Origin: Cavia porcellus
Lineage: Eukaryota; Chordata; Mammalia; Rodentia; Caviidae
DNA length: 64,000 nt
Assembly: GCF_034190915.1 (NCBI RefSeq)
Contig: NW_026947488.1
Span: forward strand, 196,501 to 260,500
Direction of reading: 5' to 3'
The notes under the pieces: model-generated
What the model was told of the DNA's origin: nothing
Seen by the model: only the letters and a program-made list of their open reading frames with translations
Database searches by the model: none
Made by a program: the position numbers and the translations under genes
Shown here: in pieces, positions 24,043 to 35,695 of the stretch
Position numbering within the stretch: position 1 is the first letter of the stretch
Layout of the letters: each line of letters opens with the position of its first letter

Positions 24043-24674
24043 AACACAATATTAAACATAAATTTTCTGGGACATTTCTTTGATCCTGATTTTGGATTTA
24101 ACATTCATCCATAGGTAACCCTAAGAAAGATGTGCCAACTTTGATAGTGCAACTTTGTATGAGTTATACCTATGCTGCATGTAACTTATGCCAAAAGTAT
24201 TTACTCATCTATGTAAGCTTGTTAAAGTCATTCTTTGAACTGTCGAAATCATCCCAATTCAGAGATAATTTCCATTACATCACCTCTAAAAATTCAGGGA
24301 ACACTTAGTGCTTGGGTAGGGTAGAGTAGAAAGGCACCTACAGATGACTCAGTTGAAAATCTCAAGGGCAAATCCTGAGTAGCCCACTTTTATATGCTAT
24401 TGACTGACATTCCTTGTTAAATTATGGTCCAATATGAGATTCAAAGACACCTCAACAGTGTTGAATATGCTAAGGAATGTCTGACAATCTCTGGCAGTAT
24501 GCACATGTGACCACCTTACCAGATGTGGCGGTACAGTGAGTCCTGAGTCTTGTTATTGAGTCTGAGCACCTGTCCAAGGGAAAACTCCATAGTGTCTGAA
24601 AATCAGCATTTGAGTGCAGAGATGCTGTGAAAATGACCTTAAGTACACCGCCCCAGAAACAATAGCAGAGAGCA

Positions 24675-24890
24675 GCAGCTCTGCACACGCTTCAGTGCAC
24701 GGATGGATTGAGGAAGATGCCTGTGCTCCGCTCTGCTCTGGCAGCTCTGCACATGCTTCAGTGCATGGATGGATTGAGGAAGAGGCCTGTGCTCTGCTCT
24801 GCTCTGGCAGCTCTGCACATGCTTCAGTGCATGGATGGATTGAGGAAGATGCCTGTGCTCCGCTCTGCTCTGGCAGCTCTCCATGCGCCC
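24675..24890. repeat. 66-bp minisatellite, three units plus a partial
   Basis: GCAGCTCTGCACA starts at 24675, 24741, 24807 and (partial) 24873, an exact 66-bp spacing. Units 1-3 differ at only a few sites. Because 66 is divisible by three, open frames run through it on both strands (plus-strand peptide unit of 22 residues starting SSAHASVHGWIEE), which by itself is not evidence for coding. The block is much richer in GC and CpG than its surroundings. AATAAA lies downstream at 24986-24991. It could be part of an LTR, since these often carry such repeats, but no second LTR or family match was seen. Confidence 0.9.
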
Positions 24891-25084
24891 CTGCCTACGC
24901 GGCCACTCTCGGGCAGTGTCGGCTTCTCACGCTTTGGGGTTCCAAAAATGTATTTTCTAAATGTTTAAATATTTACATGGCATCTAATAAAGCACTTGTT
25001 TTTGCCTATGTATAGAAGTGAAAGTTTTCGCTTATTTTATAAAAGATTATGAAAAATATAAAACCAGCATCTCATTTTCCGCAG

Positions 25085-25208
25085 ACTTCCCATTCTGTAT
25101 GCAGTGAGTTTTGTAATCCTGACTTAAAGAAAATCCCTTAGGAAGTAAAACAAGGCTGTGGTTTTGAGTGTTCCCTTTGCCAAGAGAATAAGATTTCCAG
25201 TTGAACAG
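25085..25208 (+). pseudogene. Second V2R cysteine-rich exon (isolated exon 5 relic)
   Basis: A CCGCAG acceptor precedes TSHSVCSEFCNP, which matches the start of the 20366 exon. It continues as a decayed cysteine-rich domain with an in-frame TAG (residue 18) and TGA near the end. A GTAAAT donor begins at 25209, giving a 124-bp exon identical in length to the first copy. No other V2R exons were found around it, so it is the remnant of a second receptor gene or of a local duplication. Confidence 0.85.
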
Positions 25209-25552
25209 GTAAATATGTGCTCGTGGACAAATTCCCATTTCTCTTTATATTGTCCAATCCATCATGGAAATGGATATTTTGAAAAGACTAGTGTTGGCAT
25301 TTTTTTATTATTCCAGTTGGTAACCTAATAATTGTATTCAATATACTTCCAGGAAGTGAAGGGGTGTTTTTTCTGAGGACGGTTGCAAGGTTATCTTATA
25401 TTCCAGTTGATAGTAATACCACAATGTTATGAATTACATTTGCAATGTGATTTGTATCATTTATTGGCCAACCACCTGCTACTTAGCCAAAAATGAGGAT
25501 GTGTGTATCTGGCTTCATGCACGTGCATGTTTTTGTGATGATTTTAGGAAGT

Positions 25553-25576
25553 GTTTGTGTGTGTGTGTGTGTGTGT
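25553..25576. repeat. (TG)n microsatellite
   Basis: About 12 TG dinucleotides. Confidence 0.9.
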
Positions 25577-25799
25577 ATGACAATGTGTTTTATATAATTG
25601 GTTTTTGACTACTCTGTCACTGGAAGGTCTTTTGGTGTTGTCTTTTGGGAAATCACCAGCTTGGTGGAACAGCCTTACTGAAGCCTGTCTCATGAACAGG
25701 TTTTGAAATATGTCATGTACAGAGTGTACCTGGACCAGCCTGATAATTGTCCAGAGAGAGTATAATGCAAAAAAGCTTGTGATAGGTAAGATATTCATT

Positions 25800-27240
25800 A
25801 AAAAGACATTGACCTTTGCATGTATGCTTCTGTTTCCATATCATATATCTACATGCATGGTTCTGCTTGCAAGATTTTTTCTCTCTGTGTGTTTACTTGA
25901 ATAGGGAATCCTTACTCCATTCTTGGGTTTTTGTATCACTGTTACATGCAGCTCATGTTTATGTATTTTATTTTGCACTCACACTTATGCCTGCATATGT
26001 GCTTACTTCAATTTGAATATTAGATTTACATATTTCTGCTTATACAACACATTTACATGCAGGGTTGAGTGATCGCAATATTTATAAGCACATTGTATTT
26101 TTCTTCATATCTGTGTGTTTCCTTGCATTCACATTTTGGATGTTTTCAAGGACATTCATCTTTACCTGTCCTATGTCTTACTTGTATACCTATAATCTTT
26201 TACATGTTCTTGCTTTTACATGTATGTCTACATTCATGTATGTGTCTCCACTTCATTAGGTCTATTTTTTTTTTTGCATTTCACGTCTTTGGAGGTTGTA
26301 CAAACAATCTAAAGCAGTCATTGTTACCTCCAGACGAGGTAACATGAGTGAGAGACCAATAAGTATTTAGTCATATTTTTCTGTAACTACTTAAACTTTG
26401 CATTGTTTCCCTTATAAATAGTTTGTCTTAAGTTTTTGTTAAATAATGAAATGGTGAATAAATGTGGATGCCTTTAAACAGGAAAATTGTCTACCCTCAC
26501 TAATGGTCTAATATATGTAAACAAAACATGAATTTATAAAGTTAGAAAACAAAAAACAAATGAAGAAAAGAAAAAAATGACAAAAATGAGGAAAGGGGAA
26601 GCATTTTAATGGGGCTGAAAGCAATTTTTTTGCAACCTTTTTTTATCACTTTATTATATAAGCTATGCAGGGCAATGATGCTGGAAGTCACAAAATAGAA
26701 TGAAAAAGAAAATGAACTACATGTTTAGCAGTACGAGACTTCTAAAGAATATTTATAATATGTTGTAGCAATTGAAATTTCAAATGATGCTTACAAAGAT
26801 ACGTTATAACTCAGCAGAGAACTTATGTTAACATATTAAGTGGAAAAAATTGGTATCTATTTCTAAACCTGTCAGGTAAGAAAGAGAGAACATTATAGCT
26901 GAATGAGAGTTGTGAGTTAGCTATATATTCTCTGTATTTTGGGGATGACTTTAAACTTTCTACAGTGTACTTATTATGCAGGAATGTCTTTATTTTTCCT
27001 CATTAACCTTTTGTGCTTCTGAACTATTATAGAGGGAGTTAATTTTAATGTTTTTTGCCACAAAGACGGTATCAATTTAAGAAGCCTTCCAGACAAAATA
27101 TATAGTTATTTGGGAACTCTAGTCAAGACTGTATAAACTGTTTGTTTTCTGGAACCACACAGAGCCCTCGTGGCTTTTCTGTTTGTTTGTTTGTTGGTGG
27201 GTTTGCTTGTTTGTTTTTGTACAGGGAATGGTACTTTTTG
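25800..27240. other. Unannotated, T-rich then A-rich sequence
   Basis: 25815-26270 repeats loosely the words TACATGC, TGCTT and TTTACATG, which suggests a very old tandem repeat. Several Phe/Cys-rich open frames here reflect that composition. No gene recognised. Confidence 0.4.
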
Positions 27241-27244
27241 CATT

Positions 27245-27400
27245 GAGCTATATCTCATATACCTTATTATTTTTATTGTATTTGATACAAGATCATGCTA
27301 AATTTCACAGGCTAGATTTGAACTCGTGATTCTTCTGCTTCAAGGTCCCACAATACTAGGGTTACAACATCAAGGCTGATTTCACATTTATTTACGACTC
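27245..27400 (-). repeat. Degraded B1-like SINE (minus, uncertain)
   Basis: TTTCACAGGCTAGATTTGAA, CTCGTGATTCTTCTGCTTCA and a GGGTTACAACATCAAGGCT tail resemble a reversed 7SL-type SINE. It is old and strongly mutated. Confidence 0.5.
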
Positions 27401-27409
27401 TTTCTTTGA

Positions 27410-27530
27410 GCCAAATGTGATGGTGCATGCTATAATCCTAGCATTGAGGCAGGCTTATGAACTTGAGCCCAACTTGGGTACCTTAGTGACTTAAAAAGAC
27501 CCAGTCCCAAAACCAAACAAGCAAACAACA
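27410..27530 (+). repeat. Degraded B1/B4-like SINE (plus)
   Basis: GCCAAATGTGATGGTGCATG, TATAATCCTAGCATTGAGGC, then AGACCCAGTCCCAAAACCA with an A-rich tail. This is the order of a 7SL-type SINE in plus orientation. Confidence 0.65.
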
Positions 27531-27639
27531 TCCCCTGCAAGCAGTGCACTGTGCTGAGAGTAGTGGATGGCAACTGTATCCCAGGGACTGACAGAGTCAG
27601 CAGTTGGTAAGTGAGGTGAGTCAGTACTGTGGTTTTGCA

Positions 27640-28138
27640 CACAAACGTGCAGAACTACAGGAGGCAGACAGAGCCAACAATCCTTCAGTGTTCAGAAGAA
27701 ATCCCAGCAAATTATACACTTAGGTGGCTTCACCATAAAAGTCCAAGAGTGTGATAAGGGAAGAGTCATCCAGTCCCAGTGAACTGCAAGCAGTTGGGAA
27801 GTAGGCTAGGGGAAATTCTTCTGAGCTGTGACAATCTGGACTTCACCCAGGTGGCTGCCATAATCCACTCCTAAGCCTAAATATGAATGAGTAGAAACTC
27901 CCCCTCTGGTCCAACCGGCAGAGCAACCTTAACCCAGTAGCACAGGCAGGCAAGCATCATTGTGGTGGAGAACAGAGGAAGCTATGCCAGGTCCAGGAGG
28001 TGGCCAGTTATACATGGGTCTGGGTGGACCCTGTGCTTTATCTACCTGAGGGTGCCACAGCAATCAGGACAGTGCTGAAGAAACAAACACAAAAAGCAGA
28101 AGACACCCATATTGTTGTTAGTTGATCTCCCAGGCCCC
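27640..28138 (+). mobile_element. LINE-1 5' UTR-like region (element B)
   Basis: GC-richer sequence immediately before L1 ORF2 sequence on the same strand. It includes CAGGAGGCAGACAGAGCC and CCAGTGAACTGCAAGCAG, which look like L1 5' UTR. As in element A, there is no ORF1 or endonuclease between it and the middle of ORF2. The junction is near 28140. Confidence 0.5.
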
Positions 28139-30690
28139 ACATCCATAGGAGGAATTATAAAGAACAAAGCAGAAATTAATGCAATTGAGATGAAGAAAAC
28201 AACACAAAGAATTAATGAATTGAACAATTGGTTCTTTGAATAAATAAACAAAATTGATAAACTCCTAGCCAATCTTATCATGAAAAGAAAAGAAAAAACT
28301 CAAATTCAGTAATTACAAATGAAAAGGGTGAAATTAATACAGATCTTGTGGAATTTCAGAAGATCATAAATACTTACTTTGAAAATATTGGCACAGGCTG
28401 AAAAACACAGAGGTAAACAATGGATTCCTAGAAATGTATGAGTTACCAAATATGACTCAAGAAGACATAAAAATTTTGAATAACTGAATATCAGGCACTG
28501 AAATTGAAAATGGAAATAAAATTTACCAAAAAAAGAAAAGCTCAGATCCCAATGGACCCATAGCTGAATTCTATAAGAAACGTAGAAAAGATTCAATGAA
28601 AATACTCTTAAATTTTTTTGATGAAATGGAAAGGGAAGCATTTATGTCTAACTCATTTGTGGAAGCAAGTATTACTCTGATGTGAAATCCAAGGAAAGAC
28701 TAAGCCAAAATGTAAACTATAGGCAAATCTTCCTAATGAACATTGTTGCAAAACTTCTCAGTACTAGTGAGCAGAATGCAGCAGATCATCAAGGTTAAAC
28801 ACCATGACCAAGTGGGATTCATCCCAGGAATGCAGAGCTGGTTCCACATATGCAAATCTATAAATGTGATACACAATATCAACAGAATCAAAGATAAAAA
28901 TCACATGATCATTTCAATAGGTGCAGAAAAAGCTTTTGATAAAGTGCAACTCTTATTCATAAGAAAAATCCTACAGAATATTGGAATAGATTGACTTTGC
29001 CTCATTCAGCTAAAAGCCACTTATGACAAACCAAGAGACAACATTATTCTAAATAGACAAAAACTGAAAGGTCTCACTCTGAAATCAAGAAAAAGACAAA
29101 GATCTCCACTATGACCATACCTATTGAATATGGTTCAAAAAATGTTAGCCATAGCAATTAGGCAAAAGAGAGAAAAAAAGGAATAAGAATATCAAATTAA
29201 TAAGTCAAATTATCATTATATGCAGATGATATGCTAAGCTACATAGAAGATCTCCAAAACTCCATCAAAATACTATTACAGCTAATGAGAAAATTCTGCA
29301 ACATAGCTGAATATAACAATTCAAAACTCAATAGCATTCCTGTACACAAACAAACTCACTGAGCAAGATATTATGGAAACAACACCTTTCACAGAAGCAT
29401 CCAAAAAGATGAAATACTTAGGAATCAAACTATCAAAAGATGTAAAGGATCAATACAATGAAAATGATAGCACTCTAAAAAGGGATATTGAAGCAAATAC
29501 CAGAAATAGGAAAACTATCCTTTACTTTTTGATAGGAAGAACTACATAGTTAAAATGGCCATACTCCCAAAACTGTTATACAGATTTAATGCAATCCCAA
29601 TCAAAGTACAATTAGCCTAGTTCACAGATCTATAAACACCATATCTAAATTAATTTGGCAACAGAAGAAACCTAAAATAACAAAGGTAGTCCTGGGCAAT
29701 AAAGGTAAAGAAGGAGACATCACAGTCCCAGCCTGAAATTGTACTACAAAGCTGCTATAATAACATAAGCATGACACTGACAAAGAAATAAACAAACAAA
29801 AAAACCCAAATAGACATGAGGATAAATGGAACACCACAGAAGATGCAGACACAACTACAAACAATCTCAGCCACCTTATATTTGACAAAAGTGTGAAACA
29901 TATTCACTGGAAGAAAGCCTTCTTAATAAATGGTGCTGGAACAATTGGCTCTCTACATGCTGAAGACTAAAATTAGAGCTATGTCTGTCACCATGTACTA
30001 AATTAAAGTCAAAATCAATAAAAAATTAAACATTACACTAGAATCTGGATGACAAGGTAGGTAGAAACCCTGAAGACATAGAAATAGGCAAAGTGTTCAT
30101 GAGCAAAACACAAACTGCACAAGAAGTACTTCAAAGAATCAACAACTGGGATCTCATTAAAGATTTCAAACTTCAAGAAAATCACCAGCAAAGTGAAAAG
30201 AAAATCCTCAGAGTGGAAAACAATTTTAGCCAGCAGTCCCTCAGACAAAGGACTTCTAAATAGAACATAAAGAATGTAGAAACATCAAGCTACCATATTC
30301 AAAGACCCAATCCAAAAATGGGTATCAGAGATATACAATCACTGCCCAGATGAAGTAATACAAATGGCAAATAAATACATGAAAACATATTCATCATCAC
30401 TGGGCACTCAGGAAATGCAAATTAAAAGTACATTAAAATTCCATCTCATTCCAGAAAGAATGGCTGTCATAAGAAATCAACTAATAACAAATGCTGGAGG
30501 GCTGTGGGGAAAAAGGAACCCTTCTCCACTGTTGGTGGGAGTATAGACTGATACAAGTAGTGTGGAGATTCATCAAAAAAGTAGGACAAGAGATCCCACT
30601 CAATCCAGCTATTCCACTTCGGTGCATTTTCCCAGAATAATTGAAAGCATCATGCCATAGCAATATATGCGTACCTATGTTTGCAGCACC
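28139..30690 (+). pseudogene. LINE-1 ORF2 relic (element B)
   Basis: Clear but broken ORF2. Readable stretches include [20 protein letters not shown] at about 28800, [13 protein letters not shown] at 28920, a Y-A-D-D catalytic site at about 29218, and the C-terminal region at 30364-30546. Many stops and frameshifts occur. It begins past the endonuclease and ends abruptly inside the ORF2 C-terminal segment near 30690, with no 3' UTR or A tail. It is older than element A. Confidence 0.9.
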
Positions 30691-31442
30691 ATGACAGGAT
30701 ATACACTTACACTTCCAGGTTGAGCATGCATTCTCAGGGGACGAGAAATTCCCCAAAACTTTGGGAGTTTAAGAAGAGTCCTTCGCTGGGTAACCAGGGA
30801 GAAGAGCACAAGGGCCAGGCCAGCAATGGATTTGTGGGAAGTGGTTGACAGAGTAGGGAACAGTTAGCAGGCAGGAACTGAGGTGTGGGCAGGAATAGTT
30901 CTGGGTGTTGGGCAGGGAGCATGGACTGAGGCATAGCCAAGGGTGGGTTGGGACCACCCTGTAGGCAGATACCAGGTTTTCTGGGTTAATGTGTAGTAAA
31001 TGTGGTCAGCATGGTGGGCCTGGGACGGGGTTGAATTCAGAGGCTTAGTGGTTGAGATTGTGGAAATTGGCCATACCTACCCAAGATTGATCAGATAGCA
31101 TGATGGAAATAATCCCTGAACTTTGTTTCAGTCCTCATTCACCCAGTCTGTTAGAACAAGATGGAGGCTTTTAGGGCTCTGTATGTGTGTGCATTTTTAG
31201 TCTTCTTAATTGCTTTCAAAAACGGATCATTTAGACATCTCAACAACTTTTTTCCTGGATCCAGTAGGGAAGCATCCAATTATGTTTTACATTGAGATTG
31301 TTTTGGAGGAGATGCCCTGGGCAATACATAAATATGTAGGGAAGAATCAGCAGTACAAAGCAGTAAAATAGCCTCATTCCTAATTCTGTTTCTCAGTCTT
31401 GTGCCCAGGTATAAATTGTCACTTTCTCCTATGACTCTCCAG

Positions 31443-31446
<4 letters not shown>
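30691..31446. other. Unannotated sequence
   Basis: Moderately GC-rich. Open frames at 30734-30957 on the minus strand are not matched to anything known. No gene seen. Confidence 0.4.

Positions 31447-31447
<1 letters not shown>

Positions 31448-31492
<45 letters not shown>
31448..31492. repeat. (TG)n microsatellite
   Basis: About 22 uninterrupted TG units. Confidence 0.97.
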
Positions 31493-31493
<1 letters not shown>

Positions 31494-31498
31494 CAGAA

Positions 31499-31630
31499 TT
31501 ATTCATTTAATAAATATTGTCGAGTCATTCCGTAATCACTGTTTTATGTGTTGTGCCTAAGAATTGAATGAAAGAGACCAAGTTCCCTGGTCTCACATAA
31601 CTTCCATTTCACTTGGAAGGCTGAGTAAGG
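31499..31630 (+). repeat. Possible ancient LINE-2 3' end
   Basis: ATTCATTTAATAAATATTGT, then a TGTGTTGTGCCTAAG counterpart and CCCTGGTCTCACATAACTTC. The order resembles the widespread mammalian L2 3' end. It is diverged, so the call is tentative. Confidence 0.45.
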
Positions 31631-32185
31631 GTGCACAAGGAAATAGAATTCCTGACACATGAGGCTTTGGTGAGCACAGAGGGAAAGGCGGAAGGGACCT
31701 GAGAACAGTCTTCCCCATGGCTGCCTGCTCCCCACTTTTTTCTCACACTGGGCCTCTCCTCTCCTTGTCAGCCATGCCCTTGTCACAGAGATTGCTAGAC
31801 ACAGCCTGTCCTCCTTCACCATGGAGCCTCAGCTCTGATACTGGGCACTCACGACTGCTGCTGGGAGGGTTTAGGGTCCTTGGCGTTGGGAGCTTGAAAG
31901 TCTCAACAGCTTCACATGTGAGTGCTTTGCTCCTTTTCAACTGCACCCCTCCAGTCTGGGACCCATGGTCTGGGCAACTTCAGATGCATGGGTGCCCCTG
32001 GAAAGGAGACTGAGGAATGTGGCTACTGATTGCATCTATACTGACTTAGATTCTGTGCAGGGAGAAATGGCATCTTTTACAGTTCTTCCTAACCTTGAAA
32101 GTGGTTTAGCATCTAAATGACTCTGCATTTCATTTCAGTTTGTTGCTAGACTGTTTATATACTTAGTTCTTTTTGTTTCCTCCAC
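31631..32185. other. Unannotated sequence
   Basis: Open on both strands between 31717 and 32013 but no known domain and no splice or start context that would support a gene. Confidence 0.35.
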
Positions 32186-32340
32186 AGCCCCTTTTTTTGT
32201 CATTTTAGACAAGGGTCTCACTCTGTAGACCAGGCTGGCCTGCAATTCCCTATGTACCTCGCTCTCCTCAAACATAGGTTCTTCCTGCCTCGGCCTCCTG
32301 GATGCCGTGATTACAGGCAACCACCATCAAGCCTGGTTTA
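32186..32340 (-). repeat. B1 SINE (minus)
   Basis: TCTCACTCTGTAGACCAGGC, TGGCCTGCAATTCCC, CTGCCTCGGCCTCCTGGATG and GATTACAGGCAACCACCATC are the reversed 7SL-derived B1 landmarks. Confidence 0.85.
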
Positions 32341-33265
32341 TTTCCTCTTTACATTTATTGATAACATTTCTGAATGAAATTATGAATTCTGTAAGATTTC
32401 TAAAGAAGAAACTCAGATACAAACTCAGATACTCACCAATCCGTGAGTTAGATTTATCCAATACTCACTTTTCCCTTTTTCTTTACAGTTCTATATTCTC
32501 ATATGTGTACCATTAATTGGTTTTGCCTTCTGAGAGTATCATGTGAATATTATTACCATCTACTAGGGCCCCCTCTCAAAAAACAACCTGGTGTATGCAT
32601 TTCATAATAAAAGATCATTTTTGTGCAGTAATTACCAGAGTTGGGAAATCTGTCACTTTCCTATGCTATTATCTAACACAAAATCCACATTCTTATGTAA
32701 CTGATTTTCACAGTGTTGTCTTCTATATTTTTTATGTTCCAAGTTCCAATCTAGGATCATGTCTTGGTCTAATGGTCATATCCCTTTAGTAGTGACCCAC
32801 AAAAATTATTTAGCATTTGGTTTTCATAATCTTGACATTATGAAGCAAGAAATCTAGGTATTTTGTTGAAATTTTGAGAGTGTCTCTGAAGTCAGTTTTT
32901 CTTCTGGCAACATGCAACTTAATAATTGTTAGGCAGCCTTAGGGACTTGATGATCTGACACTTTTGATGGCCAGGTTAAAATTAGATTTAGGAGGTGGAG
33001 GACTTAAAGAGGTTTGTGGACACACACTAAAATTATGTAAAAGATTTGAGGAACCATTATATTTGAGGACAATTATAGTAAATAGTGATATTAATAAGAA
33101 TATCAAATCTGACATACATACAAGAGAACCTAAGAAATCACCAGTATGCCCTCCTGCCATGTCTTTACAATTTTAAAAGCAGTTCTCAAGATGCACGAAC
33201 CCCAGCATAACAAGGATGCATGCAGACTGAATCCCACAGAGTCATAGTCATATGTAATACACACA
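32341..33265. other. Unannotated sequence
   Basis: AT-rich. No gene or recognised repeat. A 70-codon frame at 32964-33176 has no known motif. Confidence 0.4.
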
Positions 33266-33269
33266 CCCA

Positions 33270-33422
33270 GAAAGACAGAGACAGAGACAGAGACAGAGAG
33301 AGAAGGAGGGGGAGAGAGGAGAGAGAGAAGGAGAGAGAAGGAGAGAGAGAGAAGGAAGGGGAGAGAGAGAAGGAGGAAGAGAGAGAGAAGGAGAGAAGAG
33401 AAGGAGGGGGAGAGAGAGAAGT
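33270..33422. repeat. GA-rich simple repeat
   Basis: (GACAGA)n passing into GAGAGAAGGAG units. The Arg/Glu and Ser/Leu open frames across it are composition artefacts. Confidence 0.95.
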
Positions 33423-33436
33423 GGGGTAGAGTGGAA

Positions 33437-33525
33437 TTAGGGTGTTCCTTAGGCTCAAGGGAGTTGCCTGAGGCAGGTTAGAGTTAGGGTTAGGCTTACG
33501 GTTAGGGAAAATTAGGGTTTTAGTG
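33437..33525. repeat. Degenerate telomere-like repeats
   Basis: Several TTAGGG or near-TTAGGG units: AATTAGGGTG at 33437, TTAGAGTTAGGGTTAGGC at 33479, GGTTAGGGAAAATTAGGGTT after that. They are adjacent to the GA block and a minisatellite. Confidence 0.7.
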
Positions 33526-33593
33526 TTCAGGGTCACATTTCAGTGCGCCAAGTGACAGTCCATGGTGTCGAGATGACACAGGGGTCTGGGCTC

Positions 33594-33842
33594 ACCTTAA
33601 AGACACACACGTGTCCTGCTTCCCCAAACTCGCCCTAAACACACACACACATGTCCCGTTCCCCAACTTCACGTTAAGAGACACACACATGTCTTAGTCT
33701 CCAGACTCACTCTAAAAATTCACACATGCCCTCTTCCTCAGTCTCACCCTAGAAACACACCCAGGCTCCATTCCCCAACTTCACACTATAACACTCACAC
33801 ACACCCAGTTCTCCCACTTTACATTAAAACACACACACACAA
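33594..33842. repeat. CA-rich minisatellite, about 45-50 bp unit
   Basis: Five to six imperfect units, each with ACACACACATGTCC-like then a TTCCCCAACTTCAC-like part followed by CTAAA. Unit boundaries drift, so the period is approximate. Confidence 0.75.
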
Positions 33843-35690
33843 ATCAGTGTCAGACTCTAGCTAAAACTTTCCTAGTGGGACATCTTTCCATTTGGTGGTT
33901 CACTGTGTATTCAAAGTCTTTGTGATTTTTTTTTCTTTTCCTGGCTCATGACTGGCCAGCCACTTTCAGAGATTTTGAAATAAGGGATCCATGAGAATAG
34001 CGGTCACCCAGCCATGCTCCTCCCAGCTCAGCTCCGTGCAGCTCAGCTCACTGCACTGTGAATGCATCCCCATCTGTTTGTCTGTCTGCCTGACGGGTGA
34101 GGAGGTAACCACCCCTATGCCTGCTGCCAAGGATGCCAGAGCAGGTGTCCCAAGTCAGGACACCTGCGGTGGTGGCTGTGTCTGATGATGAACATGGACA
34201 CGAAAGAGGTAGTGGAAAGTGCTGTCTGTAGTCTCTGTTTGGGATGTATGTAGGGGAACTCAGGGTTGTGTGTGTATAGGTCTGGGTCAGCATCTGGTGT
34301 CTCCCAGCACTTGCCAAGGTCCCTCTGGAAAAGAGGCACAGCCACTGGAATGAATCCCTGCTGTCGGGCTTCCCTCCCTCCATGGCACCTCCAATGATGG
34401 TTTTTCCCCCTACTCTTACCTTCAGCCTGGGCTCTGCATAGACCCTTCAGGCTCATATAAGGGTCTGCATTGTGCCCACTACCTACCCCACAGGAGGACC
34501 AACACTGGAAGGGGATTGGGGTTACTGAGCAGCCTGATATCAGATCCTCCACTGAGGTTCAGGAGGGAATAGTGCCAGTACTTCCTAGAGGGACTGACCA
34601 CTAGAACGGCTGCAGCACAGCCTAGTGTGACCCTTATGCTACCACCCTCCCATGGAGGGCTGCAGACACTTAGTTCTGATGAGCCCATGACTGATGAATA
34701 TCAGATTCTAGCTAAATCATTTATAGTGGCATGTCTGGAGCCAGAATGTTTTTTTGAGGATTTGGAGAGCAATGGGTTAGGGCGACGGCATGGTCCTTGG
34801 GCATTAGGTTTAGGTCTAGCAGAGGGGGAGAATTATTGACTGGTGGGATAAGCCAGTCAGTGGCTTAGGGGAGCCCCCAAGCCCATTAATTCCCCCCCCT
34901 GCTCCCTCCCCTACCCACCCACCATAAAGGAAACCTGGCTCTGAGGCTGGATTAGACACCCCAGAACACCTACACCCAGGATGGAAGTTGCTCTGTTCCA
35001 CCAAAAAACAACTCAAGACTCTACTTAAATTTCTCCCCGTGGAAAAATTTATTGTGTTTCTCTGTTCCAAAGGTAGCACTGAGAAACTTGGAGCAATCTC
35101 TCAGTCATGATATGAAGCCCATGAGAGAAGAAGAACCAGCCAACTAGTGAGGTGAGCCATGCTCCTCCCACACCCCCCACACGCAGGAGAAAAAAATCAA
35201 CCCTTTCCCTTCATCAGAGGAGGTGGGAAGAGATGATTATCTGTCAGTATGTCTGATGCTGAGTGAAAATCGATGTCAGACTCTAGCCGAATCTAAGTTG
35301 CAGCAGGTTATCAGTCTGTATGTTTTGGTGGTTCTCACGTCCAGAGCTCTGTGGAAAAAACGGGAAAGAGAATTGAGGTTGGGCTCCCTGGGTCTCAGCC
35401 TCCCGGACTTGAACTGGGCACTGATTGGTGCAGGTTCACCACACACATGTGCTATTCCTCCTTAGAGTTAGCTTCCTAACTCTAAGAACATACACAGATG
35501 TCCTGATCATCACCTATAAACCTGGCACATGCAGCTCTGCTCTTCTCTGCTCTACTCTGTCATGCATTAGCAAAAAGAGCTTTGTCATCCTGTGGTATAC
35601 TTATCACTGTAGTAACCGTGTAAATCTCTTTAAAAACACAGCTGTTTTCTGCAGCCAGCCACACTGAGGTACCCACTCCATTATTATAAA
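33843..35690. other. Unannotated sequence with a thrice-repeated motif
   Basis: No gene recognised. The word TCAGACTCTAGCTAAA or a close variant occurs at about 33849, 34700 and 35275, each after an ATGA/GTGA context. Several open frames exist on both strands in the GC-rich 34.0-34.9 kb part, without known domains. Confidence 0.4.
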
Positions 35691-35695
35691 TTAAC

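Noticed and set aside
25690..25800. Possible V2R exon 6 start after the orphan exon 5
   Set aside because: GACCAGCC..AATTGTCCAGAG loosely resembles the start of that exon, but no continuous peptide match could be read.
33186..33536. 116-codon Ser/Leu/Pro frame on the minus strand
   Set aside because: Crosses a GA repeat and telomere-like units; no domain or gene context.
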